NCBI GenBank assembly: GCA_025403435.1 | Contig: CM046348.1 | Span: 25,913,899-25,977,898, forward strand | DNA from: Artocarpus heterophyllus | Lineage: Eukaryota > Streptophyta > Magnoliopsida > Rosales > Moraceae | Direction: 5' to 3' | DNA length: 64,000 bases | In this document: positions 1-12,252 of the stretch, in pieces | How the letters are laid out: each line of letters opens with the position of its first letter | Position numbering within the stretch: the first letter of the stretch is position 1 | Made by a program: the position numbers and the translations under genes | The notes under the pieces: generated by a model | The model's database searches: none | The model's input: only the letters and a program-made list of their open reading frames with translations | What the model was told of the DNA's origin: nothing

Positions 1-244
1 TTTAAAATTTTGACACATTATGTTTGGTTTGATTTTTATTTTATTATTAGAACAATGTATTATCAACTATCTTTTTTAATATTAAATTACTATTATTATT
101 ATTATTATAAGTCGATTATTCTTATTTATAAAATATTAAAACTTTAATAAATAGTATTAAAAATATATTAATATTTAAATATATTAAATACTAAAAATAA
201 AATATTTTAATAAAATAAATTGCAATGACATTGTCCTCTCAAAA

Positions 245-523
245 CACTAAGATATTTGGGACAAGCACACTTTGTTGCGACAACATTTGCAAAATTGTTG
301 TCGCTAAAAACTAAAGTCACATCATATTTGACGACGACTGTAACGACATAATTGCAGCGACTTTTTTGCCACTATTTGTTGTCACAAATAATATTGCGAT
401 GATGACATTATTGCAAAATATTATTTGCAACTAGTTATTAGTGATGAAGTACTGGCCATGACATGTCGTCGCAAAAAAATATGTTTGCGACGACTCTTGG
501 CTAATACACTATTTGTAGTAGTG
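245..523. mobile_element. Degraded CACTA-like miniature element
   Basis: The right edge reads TTTGTAGTAGTG, the reverse complement of the CACTACTACAAA terminus common in plant CACTA non-autonomous elements. The interior is rich in GCGAC/GTCGC words on both strands. The left edge (CACTAA at 245) is poorly conserved and no matching 3-bp target duplication is visible, so the left boundary is a guess. Confidence 0.4.
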
Positions 524-1141
524 ACACTCTTTTCTATTTCACACTATTTAATTTATAAACTATAAAATTTTTTCTCTTAAATCCCATCTCTCTAAGTTTT
601 TTCTATCTCTCTCTTTCTCACCTCTTAACTCTCTCTTTAATTCTATCCTTCGAACACTTAACAATATTTTTTCACCGAATTTCCTCTTTCATCTCTTCTA
701 AACTCCTTACTTTCTCAACCATTCCTGCCAAGATCCTCATGACTGAACTCTTGAATTGTCGACAGTCGTAACTCTCTGTCATATCCGTCACCACTACCAT
801 CACTATCGCTGCTGCCACCACTCTATTGAGCACAAAAATTTAGGTACTTTGTTTTCTTTAAATTTAAGTTGTTTTTGTTTGGATTTATAGTTTTTTTTTT
901 GTATTAGATTAAGTATTTTTTGTTCTTAGATTTTATAGAGAGACATACTTTATTGTTTCAAAATAAATTTGTTTTATCTATATTTATTTTATATGAGAAG
1001 GAAAATTCGTAACATATGTTTTTGAAAATTATTATGTGAAAAATGAGGTAATAATTAAGTTTATTAAAGCAAAGTACGTGAATTTGTGAATAATAATTGG
1101 AAGAAATTGTTCTTTAAGAAGAGTTAGTTTCAACAATTTTT

Positions 1142-1395
1142 TTAATTCTTAAAGCACAATAGATGACAGTTTTTGTAAAAAACTGTCTAATGTGCTATTA
1201 GATGATAGTTTTCTTTAAAAACTGTTGTCTAATGCAAATAAATAGCTCCCAGTTGGACTTAAAGTGGACTTTAGATGACGATTAAATATCATCGTCTAAA
1301 GTGAACCACATATTACGACTCTATATTAGACAACGGTTCAGTTGACCGTTATCTAATCTTTAGACGACAGTTAAAAGGCTCTGTATGTTCTAGTG
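1142..1395. repeat. Inverted-repeat-rich element remnant ending in TTCTAGTG
   Basis: Several imperfect palindromes follow one another: an arm around 1160-1185 pairs with the one around 1190-1235, and an ATGACGATT/ATCATCGTCT pair lies around 1275-1300. The right end TGTTCTAGTG is the complement of CACTAGAACA, a CACTA-type terminus. The left terminus is missing or diverged. Confidence 0.4.
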
Positions 1396-1796
1396 ATTGG
1401 ATCAATGAGCCTTAAATTTTCAAGGAACCTCCAAAGAACTCAAAACTAGCAGATTCACCATACAAAAGAATTCACACTCGAAAAGTGCCATTTGCTATAA
1501 TTTTTAAAAAGGACTATAAAATAAAATTATGAAGCAGCTGTAAATTTTTGGATGGAATGATAATTAATAAGTGCGCCATATTGTACATATGGGTATTTCT
1601 CACCTCAACATCAAGAGCATCTAAATTATGATATGTCATCTTGCTCTTTTAACTCATCCTCAATCTTCACCAAAAACAAGTGATTAATTGAGCAACCTCA
1701 CGAGTCAAGAGACAAACATAGTGCCAACTCACATAACATGATATAATATTCTCAATTATGCACAAACCGACGTGGGCACATGCAAAACCTAGCTGT

Positions 1797-2323
1797 CACT
1801 ACAAGAAAAACTATATTTAATGACATATTATTTACGACATGTAGTTTTTGAATGTCGTTGAAAAGTACATATAATGATATCTTCAACAAACATGTCGTTA
1901 ATGACATTTGAAACAATAATTAACGACATCTATATAGACACCGTATTAGAGGTCTCTTTTTAACAATAATAATTTAGTGTCGTTAAATTATTTAACGACA
2001 AGTGTGAGATGTCATTAAAACCTTGGAGAATCTATGACACCCCTTATAGACAACATCTTGACCAATATCGCTCATAAGGGGTGTCGTAGAATCTCCAAGG
2101 CTTTGACGACATCTCCTACTTGTCGTTAAATAATTTAATCACACTAAACTATTGTCGTTAAAAGGATAGCTTTAATACGACATCGATATAGATGTCGTTA
2201 ATTATTGTTTTAAATACATTAATGATATCTTTGTTGGAGATGTCGTTGTATATACTTTTCAAAGACATTCAAAACCTATATGTTGTAAATAATATGTCGT
2301 TAAATGTTGTTTTTCTTGTAGTG
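1797..2323. mobile_element. CACTA-ended full-length foldback MITE (527 bp)
   Basis: The left end is CACTACAAGAAAAAC at 1797 and the right end is its exact complement GTTTTTCTTGTAGTG finishing at 2323. The element is flanked by the 3-bp direct repeat TGT (1794-1796 and 2324-2326), the duplication size typical of CACTA (En/Spm) transposons. Almost the whole length is self-complementary: the arms carry repeated GTCGTTAA words and meet around 2060-2080 between GACACCCCTTAT and ATAAGGGGTGTC. It has no coding capacity, so it would depend on a transposase from elsewhere. A transcript would fold into one long hairpin and could be a small-RNA source. It ends 210 bp upstream of the ATG at 2534. Confidence 0.88.
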
Positions 2324-2533
2324 TGTAAAGCTTGGGAGGACCCTACCTCCTTAAATAGAAAAACCTACTCACCATATTTCATTTATCTTCAAATATTTCA
2401 AACCAAATATTATCCACTCCTTTGAACCTTAAATAAAAATTATTCCCCCTCAAAAAAAAAAAAAAAATTATTCTCCCCTATATTATCGCTACTCTCTCCA
2501 CTTCTCTTCCTGTACATTATTAGATACCTTTCC

Positions 2534-3365
2534 ATGGGGGACCAACGACACAGTTTTAGTACCCTTTCCCAACCCCTCACACCCACCGTCGTTTCCCCAA
2601 ACGACGACGAATATTACCATAATAATTATTCCATTTCCTCGTCGACGTTGAACAGCGGAATCGCTTTCCGTCTAGCTTTCTTGTTCCTCATCGCCTCTCT
2701 TTCCATCTGGGCAAGCTATGAATCTTCTAAAGGTTTTAACGTTACTATCGTCAACCAATTATCTCGCGACTCGCCGGCCGGTAAGCAGTTCGATCTCTTC
2801 TACGTCTCCAACGACAGAGCCACGCGTGTGCTTCTGAACACAAGCAAATTCGTCGAAAACCTTCTATACGACGATAACTACGCAAAGAAGCCGGTCAACC
2901 ACGTCACCCTCAGGCTCTCTGCCGGAGATATATTTTCCGGCGACGTCGACGTCTTTCCCTCCGGCAGCGATGACCCGAATGGTTTCGTCATTGATATAAG
3001 TCCGACGGTGATGGACGCGTCCGACTTGGACAGAGCAATGACGTCAGCTGTCCTACGTGGCATGGCTCGGGTGTGGCTCTGGGACGGCGAGTCAAGCGTT
3101 CCGCCGGGGGTTTTATCCGGTGTGGTTGAGTACATAGCAACGGCCGGCTGGGTTTGGGCCCGAGGGCGATGCAGATCAGGTTCAAATGATGAGATGCGGT
3201 CACGACCATGGTTGGTACAAGAACGACGACGCCAGGTCAGTGGCTTGGTTGTTGGGTTACTGTGAGGAGAAAGACAGGGGGTTTATCAAACGGTTGAATG
3301 GAGCTATGAGGAGCAGGTGGCATGATCGGACGGTGGATGATGTGCTGGGGAAGCCGGCAGAGTAG
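2534..3365 (+). CDS. Membrane-anchored plant basic secretory protein (BSP) family protein, frame-disrupted
   Basis: The first frame gives 243 residues from the ATG at 2534. It has a polar N-tail of about 42 residues, one hydrophobic segment (about 43-62, likely signal anchor), then a BSP-type domain with FVIDISPTVM and VWLWDG motifs. Between about 3141 and 3160 the family-like reading moves from frame 2 to frame 3. There it continues through GHDHGWYKNDDARS, LLGYCEEKDRGFIKRLN and WHDRTVDDVLGKPAE to a TAG at 3363-3365, which is the usual BSP C-terminal pattern. The frame-2 tail (GRCRSGSNDEM...) is not family-like. The position that is HExxH in peptidase-like BSPs reads RGMAR (175-179), so zinc peptidase activity is not expected. 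The family is tied to defence and secretion, but the role of this branch is unknown to me. The frame break could be a true mutation, a small intron, or a sequencing error. Confidence 0.75.
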
Positions 3366-5351
3366 TTTTTGTGTGTACCAGCGGATCATGATCACAATTA
3401 TGGTAATTACTTAATTTCTTAATAAAGTATAAAATTTTAATGATCAGATTCGCCAAAGTCAGTTAATTCAGACAAGTTTTGAGGTGGCACACAGACAGTA
3501 CTTGGTTGGTTCACATCGGCTAATTTGATGTTGATCAAACGATTGCAACATGGGAAATCATAATCCTCATGTGTATGGATGAGATCGATTAATCATTGAC
3601 TGGTGGTGAACATGACCAATTGGGTCACAAGGAAACACAAGAATTGAATTCAATTGTTTATTTTGCAATTTTTGTCGTTGTCATTATATTGTTGTTTCTA
3701 ATAAAGTATCATGAGACAAGGACGTTGTTTCTGTACATGGGTCCTTTGCTCATTTATTTATTTATTTATTTTCGAATATGGCAATCTTTAGCCAAGCAGT
3801 ACTGTTGTTTCTTGGATCTGTAAATAATAATAATAATAAATAAACTTATAAATGAAATTGTTTTGCATCCTCCAGGGAAAAAAATTAGATTTTTACGGTA
3901 AGAAATGAAAAAAAAAAAAAACCATTCCTTAATTTTGTATATGTTTTCATTTTGATTTTTTCTTTAACAAATCTTATGTTTAGAATACATGTACCATGAT
4001 AGGTAAACTTTACTATAAATTGCTAAAAAAAAAATTATGTAGCGAAATCTTTTTTTTTCTTTTTTCTTTTTATAAATTATGTATTTGTCAGTTGTCATCT
4101 CGAAGAAATTAAAAGCCATCTATATATATATATATTAATTGAAGAGAAATTAAAAGCAATATTCTCTTTTGTATGCTGTCATATTTTTCCTTTATTTTGT
4201 CCTATTGTCCTCACTCAGAGGCCCAAACTTAATTTTGGTTTCGTAGCTGTCTAAATCATGCTACCTGATCTCTTTTTCACTATAATTATAGGAAAATTTT
4301 CATAAATACATGTTAGGTTTTTTTAGTGTAGTGTGGCATGACTAAATACATTTTTTAGAATATGGCATAACATGTAACTTTCTCGTAATTATATTAGGTA
4401 GTTGTGAATTTTTTTTTTTCAAAACTAAGTTTTTAAAAGCTTTTTATCTTTTCTTTTTCGAGAAAAAATTGAAATAATAGTTAAGAGGAAACTATGGTGG
4501 GATCTTCTAACCCAGATGTTGAGAATATTAGAAATCAAACGGTAAATAAGATGCAAAAATATATTTTTAATTTCCTCTTTATGGAGTGAGGCTTCAATCC
4601 ATGGTTATCATTCTCATGAGCTTTTTTTAGGGAATGAAGACGGTTTCTTATTCAACTTAAATAAACATTACAGCAGTAGATCTCAGGGAAATACCAAGAT
4701 TAGTAATAACAAGAAAATTGTTACAATGAACAAATCATTTAAACCATTAATGAAACTAAAGAACAGAGACGATGTTTTCAATATGCATTATTTCCAATTG
4801 GAGTGCATATAATTTAATTAGAGTGACATATATAAGCTCCACAAGAAATAGATATTCGTCTCTTTCAAATCTCAAAGTTTGTAACTACAAATATTATAAA
4901 AGACAGGAAAAATCGTATTCACCGTAATAAAAATCGAAACTAAATAGAGATCTATGTGAGTCAAACCACCATCGCTATAAAATGAGATTTAAGTAAACAT
5001 ATATTTATTTAATACGGAAACAAAATAGACCAAAAAAAAGTCCATTAAAAAATCATTGTAGAACTCTTTTTTCTAGTTGGTATTGCGTAATATTAAATCA
5101 TATCATGCACACATCCCAAGGCATGATGCCGGTTTTTTAAATAAAAGATTACTTGTAGTCTACGTTGCAGTGGGTTGGCCTCCCTCCGTCTGGCATTATT
5201 GCACCATTAGAACATTCCCTTTATAACACAAACAAATAGAACGTCATCCCTATATTGATGTAGCCAAATGTCTAAAGCCTTCTTCAATTTTTTGATTTCT
5301 AAATAATGCCTTTAGAAGAATAACGTTAACTTTTTATGATCATTGGAGTTC
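3366..5351. other. Intergenic, low-complexity AT-rich DNA
   Basis: This stretch holds the 3' flank of the BSP-like gene and then A/T runs (poly-A near 3908, poly-T near 4050 and 4410) and a short TA microsatellite near 4120. A 75-codon hydrophobic frame at 3596-3823 lacks family features. I see no mobile-element termini and no gene. Confidence 0.55.
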
Positions 5352-5356
5352 TGGCA

Positions 5357-7545
5357 TGTCATGCTCCAAAATTCAGCAAGTGACATGATAAATTAATTAA
5401 GATAATTAAATCAATTTATTAAGTTAATTAAATTAAATTAAATTACAATCACCAATTAAAGAATTTAGTTAGTTATAAAAAATACAATGAATTTAAATTC
5501 CCTTTTAAAATTACTATCAAAAAATTAAAGCAAAATAAACAAAATAAAATAACAAAAAGTAGATAAGTACGAGTTGGGCCTCATCGAACCTATATTAGTA
5601 CACACATATAGTATCGACAATAATTAGTTTACAACCACAGCCCTGCATAAAGAAAATTTAAATAAATATTACATGCCTTGAACAAAATATGTAAGTAGCC
5701 TACTCAAATTCTTCTACTGCTCACTAGACCGGTAGGTGGACTCCCAATCGGTCCTAAGCTGAATTCCACCTAAGGGGGAAATGGTTTAAGAACAAGAAAA
5801 GCGTGAGCGAAAGGCTCAGTAGGACTAAGTTTGAAAAACATTTAATTTGAATATAAAATTTATCATTCAAGAAAATATTTAAAAAACAAAATTAAATAAA
5901 TAAATTCAATTAAATCATTTGCACCAAAAGCAGTTCATTGTTTGTCCAGAAAGAATCTTATTATCTTTTCTTGAGCAAACCATAAATGTCACCACCGTAG
6001 TGGCTCAGTTGAGTTTCGGGTCTTGCCCTTAAGGTTGTTCTCTCCATGACCCGATCTCTGAATGTGGCATCATGCCCTAATGTATAAATCATTATTCATA
6101 TCTCATTTACCAAGTGAGTTCCTTTACATTCATTATATGGTATTCATATCTCATTTACCAAGTGAGTTCATTTACATTCATTATACGGTTCATTATGAAT
6201 ACCACCTCATTCAACAGTTTATGAAAACGATTGTTAAGAATCCCTTTAAGTCAATTATTGAAAACATTTTGAAAGAATACACTTTGAGGCCAAAATCATT
6301 TAAAAACCTAGCTACCAAAGAAGGGGCAAAAGTCCTACCTTGATGTTCTGCACTGATGCTTAACACCGTAGTTCTGACCCGCTATACGTTAGCTCCACGG
6401 AGCCACGAACGACCTTAAATGTAAACTAAGTTTATCAAAATCTAGCTCTAAATGTAAACTAAGTTCATCAATATCTAGCTTAGGATATTTTACACTATTG
6501 AGCTATCTCATGGTGTCTTAGTGTGCCATTAAAGTTCACAAAATCATAATATAAGGTTAAAATCTTTATTGATGTTTAAAACAGTGAAAACAGGTAAAAA
6601 ACGGGTCATTTTCATAAGGCCTGGTTAACTTGCCGAACTTTTCTCAAGTTCGACCTGCCGATGATATGAATCTGGCATGTTGAACTCGTGAGTCCAGCCT
6701 GTTGTTGCCCAAGATCGGCCTGCCGAACTAGGAAGATTTGGAAATTTCTAGACTTTGAGTCTCGGCCTCCCCAAGCTCGAAATCCCATTTCCAACTTGTT
6801 TTTGAATTCCCAGAGTATATATAATGTTCATAAATGATAGAAATGCATAATAGAACACTTTTAAACAACTTTAAATAAGATTTACATAGAAATTTTCAAA
6901 GTCAAAAATGAAGAAAAAAAGGAAAATTTGATTTGGTTCGATTGTTTGTTAAATCTAACCTATATTCAAGATGATTTGAGTTCTACAACTTAAATGGAAG
7001 GGTTTTCTAAGTATAAGAAACTCATATTTCAAATTTTGAAGAAATTTGAGAAATTTGGAAAAAAGTTTAAAAATTTGAAAAGTACAGTAACTAACCTCGA
7101 ATTTGAGCATGAAATGAGTTTGTGGACATTCAATCGAGCCTCCAAGCTTCCAATCCAGCTGAGATTTAGGGCTTGAGCTTCAAAATTTTGATCCAAAATA
7201 AGAAGCAAGAGAGAAAGAGAGAGGCAATGAGTAAGAGGGAGAGAAAGAGAGTCTAAGAGAGAGAGTGGGAGTGAGGAAGGAAGAGAGGGACAATGAGAGT
7301 TAAATAGAGAAACCACAGGGTGGTTTTACTGTTACGAACCATGTCCTGCACATGGTTTTCATGTTGGGCATTTGACAATTTGTTTTGTTTCAAAATTCAA
7401 AATAATAAAAATAATTAAAATAATTAATAGTAAAATTAATTAGAAAATAACACAAAATAATTAAATTAACTTTAAATCACATTTAGGCACACTAATACAC
7501 CATTACATATGTTAATCACACTTAATTAAAAATCTGGGTGTTACA
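5357..7545 (-). repeat. 3' LTR of the minus-strand chromovirus (2189 bp)
   Basis: It starts TGTCATGCTCC and ends TGTTACA. It matches 12256-14290 plus 17706-17747 over its length, including the ACGACCCGATCTCTGAAT block and the CT-rich/GA-rich promoter-proximal tract at 7200-7300. It carries a decayed copy of the GC-rich dyad array around 6625-6730. Confidence 0.9.
6625..6730 (-). repeat. Decayed array of CGGCAGGCCG dyads in the chromovirus LTR
   Basis: On the plus strand five degenerate units of the TCGGCCTGCCGA type start near 6625, 6650, 6672, 6693 and 6715, so the spacing is about 21-25 bp. The last unit (AGATCGGCCTGCCGAAC) is almost perfect. Read in the element's sense the central dinucleotide is AG. 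The homologous array in the other LTR is at about 13425-13535. Confidence 0.7.
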
Positions 7546-7566
7546 ACTCTCCATCTTTAAAAAGAA
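7546..7566 (-). promoter_or_regulatory. Polypurine tract of the minus-strand chromovirus
   Basis: Immediately inside the left LTR, the minus strand reads a purine-rich AAAGATGGAGAGT directly before the LTR terminus TGTAACA. This is the expected plus-strand primer position for a chromovirus. Confidence 0.7.
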
Positions 7567-7606
7567 TTTCATCCTCAAAATTAGACATCAACTTAGAAAC
7601 AAAACA

Positions 7607-10600
7607 AAGGCGGATACAACTCTTGCATAACCGATTCTAACTCCCAAGCCGCTTTATCATCTTCATAATGTTGCCACATGACTTTTACTAACTGTATGTC
7701 ACGATGTTGCAAACTTATCACCTTCTGATCGATGATCTGGACCAGCACTTCCTCATAAGTGGTGTCCTCCTAAATCTATACATCATGGAATGAGATAATC
7801 TTGCTTGATTCGGACAGACATTTTTGAAGCATTGACACGTGGAATACATCATAAATGTGAGAGAGTTTAGGAGGAAGAGCAAGTTGATAACTGACCACAC
7901 CAATACGTTGGATAATCTCGAACGGTCCCACATATCTTAGTGCAAGCTTCCCACTTATACTGAAACGTGAAATACCTTTACATGGTGAAACTTTCAAGAG
8001 TATAAAATCTCTTACTTCAAACTCCAAAGTTCAGCATCTCCTGTCAGCATAGCTCTTCTGCCTACTTTGAGCAGCTTTCAATTGATCACAAATCACGGTG
8101 ACTTTTTCGTTGCTCTCACGGATCTCACCAGGTCCAATGATGATCTTGTCCTCTGGTTCTAACCAACACACTGGCAATCGACACGGTCTTTCATAAAGTG
8201 CTTTGAATGGTGTCATACCAATGCTTGTTTGGTAACTGTTGTTGTACGCAAACTCTACCATATATAGATGTTTCTTCCAATTCTCGCCAAAGTCCAATAG
8301 ACAGGCACGTAACATGTCTTCCAGAACCTAAATGACTCACTCAAATTGCTCGTCGGTCTGGGGATGGAAAACTATACTGAAATTCAAATCTATGCCCAAA
8401 GCTTCCTAGAAACTCCTCCAATTTTTAGCATTAAATCGAGTATCTCTATCGGATGTGATGGATAAGGGAACTCCATACAACCTCACTATATTCTACAGAT
8501 ATAGCTCTTTGAGAACTCTCCTTGAACACATCGATCTGAAAGGTATGAAATGCATCGATTTCGTCAACCTGTCAACCACGACCCAAATTGCATCATGCCT
8601 TTGCTTTGTCCTCAGCAAACTGGTGAGAAAATCCATCGTGACGTGCTCCCATTTTCACCCTGGAACAGGAAACAGTTGAAGTTGTTCTGTTGGCTTCTGG
8701 TGCTCGACCTTCACTTGAAGACAAGTCACACACTCGGCAACGTACTCTACAACATCCTTTTTCATGCCTCTCTACCAATATTACCTCTTCATGTCGCGAT
8801 ATATCTTCGTACTCCCTAGATGAATAGTGAATTGAGACTTATGAGCTTCGCTCATTATGGCCTTCACTACTTCTGCAATCAAAGGTACTACCAGACATTG
8901 CTTGAAGTACAACGACCTATCTGCATGTATTCTTCATTCCTCAAATTGCTCCTCATTTTGGATCCGTATCTATATTCCCTGTAGGTGCTGGTCTCGCCAT
9001 TGATTCGGCTTCATCATCTAGACAAAAGCTGGGGTCAACTCCATATGGTATACCGAAACCTAATCGTAGTCCTCATAGCACTGTGCCTATACTCACTATC
9101 CATAGCGTCTCTTTTCCAATCCTTAAGTGCCAAACATGCGAGAATCCCTAAAGACTTTCTATTGAGCACGTCTACAACCACGTTGGCTTTCCCCAGATGA
9201 TACTACAGTGCAGAATCATAGTCTTCCATGTATTCCATCCATCTCTGTTGCCTCAAGTTTAGATCCTTCTGGGTAAATAGATACTTCAAACTCTTGTGGT
9301 CTGAGAAAACTTAAAATGTCGTCCCGTATAGGTAACATCTCTAGATCTTCAGTGCGTAGCTCCAAGTCATGAGTGGGCTAATTTTGCTTATGAGGTCTTA
9401 GCTATTGCGACCTATAGGCCACAACGCGTCCATGTTGTATCAACACGTATCTAAGTCCATGTCCTGAGGCATCAGTGTAGACGTCATGTGACTCGTCACT
9501 ACTCGGGATATTTAACACCAGAGCGGTGGTCAACTGATTCTTTAACTTTTGGAAGGCAAACTCACATTCTTCATCCCATTCGAATATGACATTCTTTCTG
9601 ATCAACCGTGTTAATGGAACCACTATCTTCTAGAAATCCTGCACAAATTTCCTGTAGTATCCCACAAGTCCCAAGAAACTACAAATCTCAGCCACATTCC
9701 TTGGTCGTTCCCACTCTATTATGGCTTTTACCTTGGAAGGGTCCACTGAGATACCTTGCTCGGAGATGATGTGTCCCAAAAACTTGACCTCAATCAACCA
9801 AAATTCACACTTTTCCTTCTTGGCATATAACTAGTGCTCTCGTAGAGTCTGAAGCACAATTCTGAGATATTGCTCATGCTCTTCCCAGGTCTTAGAGTAG
9901 ATCAGGATGTCATCAATAAACATGATCACAAACTGGTCAAAACAAGGCCTGAATATCCTACTCATTAAGTCCATGAAAGCTGCTGGAGCATTTGTCAACC
10001 CAAATGGCATCACCAAAAACTCAAAATGTCCATATCGAGTCTTGAAGGCTGTCTTGGGAATGTCTTCTTCTTTAATCCTGAGCTGGTGGTATCCCAAATG
10101 TAAATCTATCTTTGAGAAGTACCGCGAACCTCCTAACTGATCAAATAACTCATCGATCTTGAGCAGTGGATATTTGTTCTTCACGGTGACCTAATTTAGC
10201 TATCGATAATCAATACATAATCTGAGGGTTCCATCATGCTTTTTAGTGAACAAAACCGGTGCATCCCACGGTGATGTGCTGTTTCGAATATATCCCTTGT
10301 CTATAAGCTCCTGAAGCTGCTTTCTTAATTCTTTCATCTCCACCGGTGCCTTTCGATATGGTGCTATAGAAATTGGAGCGGTTCCCTAAAGTAACTCAAT
10401 ATTGAACTCAATTTTTCAATGCGGTGGCAATCCTGGTAACTCATCGGGGAAGATATCTTCAAACTCATCAACCATTACGATCAATGCACTTCTCCTGATG
10501 CACTGGTCTCTTCTTCCAAGTTCTTAAGAAAGGCATAGCAAGCTAGATTCTTTCCTTCTCCAAGACATGTCTTCATGAGATGCTTACTCATCATTTGATT

Positions 10601-10990
10601 ATTACCACCCTGGTAAGTGATCGTCGTCCCCCTATCAGACACTAGGGTTACTTTCCAAAGTTGACAGTCTACAACGACATTATACTTGGACAACCAGTCT
10701 ATTTCTAAGATTACATCATATGCACTTATAGGGATTATAATCAAATCACTCTTCAGAGTCTCACCCCCAATCATTATTTTACAAGACTTACATATACAAT
10801 TCACACACTCTTGCCCTAAGGGTGAAGTAATAATCAACAGCTCATCAAGATTTTCTATCTCTAATCCCAAGGCATTTACAAAAGAACTCGAAATGAGAGA
10901 TTGAGTGGCACCAGTATCAAGTAGAACATGTGCTAAAGACTGAGAAACTAAAACTATACCATTGACAATCGCATTACTAATTCTAAGTAT
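7607..10990 (-). pseudogene. Degenerate chromovirus pol (PR-RT-RH-IN-chromodomain)
   Basis: Read on the minus strand, in order. The protease has an intact DTGA motif near 10906-10935 and its body continues in 10481-10870. The reverse transcriptase at 9831-10184 and upstream has FIDD at its centre. RNase H is at 9402-9623 (YTDASGHG). The integrase zinc region has a CxxC near 8725-8740. The catalytic core has Asp in VTMDF near 8635, Asp in SDRDTRF near 8445 and Glu in DEQFE near 8340, followed at once by a stop. The C-terminal part is 7776-8315 (LRYVGPFEI, VFHVSMLQK). A chromodomain-like tail lies at 7607-7770 (VKVMWQHYE, WELE). The tail supports a Tekay/Del-type chromovirus, whose chromodomain guides integration into heterochromatin. 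Multiple stops and frame changes break the polyprotein, yet most catalytic residues survive, so decay is moderate. Confidence 0.88.
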
Positions 10991-12151
10991 CCGAGCTCTA
11001 TGAAGTCATGGTGTGAACTTAGGCTGGAGCCTTCCTTTTTCCTCTACCAATGTTGTTGGGTCCCGGGTTGGTCAGGTCGATATTGTTGTTGTGGGGGAGA
11101 CTACACGCTAGCCGTACTTGGCACTCAATACTATGGGGCATTGCGTTGGAAATTCTATGGTTGATATCCTTGCATCAGGTATTGCAACTATTGAAGAATG
11201 AACTGATGAAACTGCAATTGAGGGAGTTCCTGAGGTGAAGGTAAGGACTGAGGTTGAGGCTGATGGCTTGGCACCTTCTCTAGTCTGAATTCCTTGTCAA
11301 GCATTCCTGATTGGATAGTTTCTCTTAATGTGTCCTGACTACTGGCAATAGTGGCAATGGAAGCTGTAAGGGTTGTTGCGTCCGCTACCTAATGAGCTGC
11401 TGCTCCCACTATTGGTGTTGCCTTGCTAGTTCTTCACCTAAGCTTGGTGACTGCTACCTCTCCTGTTGCTCCTCTAAGGTCCTCCGGATGTTCTTGCTCG
11501 GTTCTCATAGTAGAGGGCATAACCACTTTCCACCGATAAGGCTGACGACACTAACTCACCAAAGTTCCAGAGTCGTAAAGCGACAACTACCGTCGAATAG
11601 ATCCTTTAAGTCCTTCTTGGAACTTAATGCACTTTTCATGCTCAGATGCCATGACAAATAGAGCAAATATGGCCAACTCGTTGAATTTTGCTTCATATTC
11701 CCTAACCTACATGTCACCCTATTCCAATCTATAAAATTAATAGGCCTTTTGAACTCTAAGTAATGCTCGTAGAACAACTCCTCGAGCTTGTCCTAGTTGA
11801 TATTCCTTTTGTCTTCCAAATGCATAGGTTGCCTCCACTAAACATTAGCGCTACCCTCAAACTTGTAAGCTGCAAATTCCATTTGATATTCCACTGGTAC
11901 GCTAGGGTATCCAGATGTTTTACTACCGAATCTAACCAATACTCAGCCATCTACGAGTCTCTATTTTCGTCAAAGGTCAAAATGGATACATGTCGAAATT
12001 CTTTAAAGTATGCATGCTAGCGAATCGCCTCAAAATCCTTTGGCCTAGCCCTCGCTGCTATCTGCTGAAAGACAACAAACATCGCCCCTATTATAGCTTC
12101 ATCATCTGTCGAGTTCACATCAGCGGCAGCTGGACGACATCTAGGTGCCAT
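10991..12151 (-). pseudogene. Degenerate chromovirus gag with damaged zinc knuckle
   Basis: The likely start is the minus-strand ATG at 12149-12151 (MAPR), soon after the primer-binding site. Gag homology shows in 11756-11950 (EYWLDSVVKHLDTL) and 11556-11777 (DWNRVTCRLG), and it matches the gag of the plus-strand copy at 38807-39650. The nucleocapsid zinc knuckle at about 11314-11361 should read CHYCxxxGHIKRNC. Here it carries an in-frame stop after CHYCQ, and its last cysteine is tyrosine. Gag would assemble the particle and bind RNA; this copy cannot. Confidence 0.8.
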
Positions 12152-12240
12152 TCTCTCAATTCTAAAAACAAAACTGGACTGTCAGTGGCATATCATTGTT
12201 GTACCTACGTATGCACAATTCCTAAGGTTCATAACCTAGG

Positions 12241-12252
12241 GCTCTGATACCA
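12241..12252 (-). promoter_or_regulatory. Primer-binding site, initiator tRNA-Met type
   Basis: The minus strand reads TGGTATCAGAGC, complementary to the 3' end of plant initiator tRNA-Met, three bases inside the LTR boundary at 12256. It fixes the element's orientation. Confidence 0.9.

Larger units (their letters stand above)
1..1793. other. AT-rich intergenic DNA with decayed TIR elements
   Basis: I see no gene here. The first 240 bases are mostly A/T runs. 245-523 and about 1142-1395 hold short inverted-repeat material, listed separately. 535-830 is CT-rich and resembles the leader of a transcribed unit, but no convincing reading frame follows. 1396-1793 has no recognisable feature. Confidence 0.6.

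Noticed and set aside
3596..3823. 75-codon hydrophobic frame downstream of the BSP-like gene
   Set aside because: Hydrophobic residues follow from T-rich DNA. No promoter, motif or homology is recognisable.
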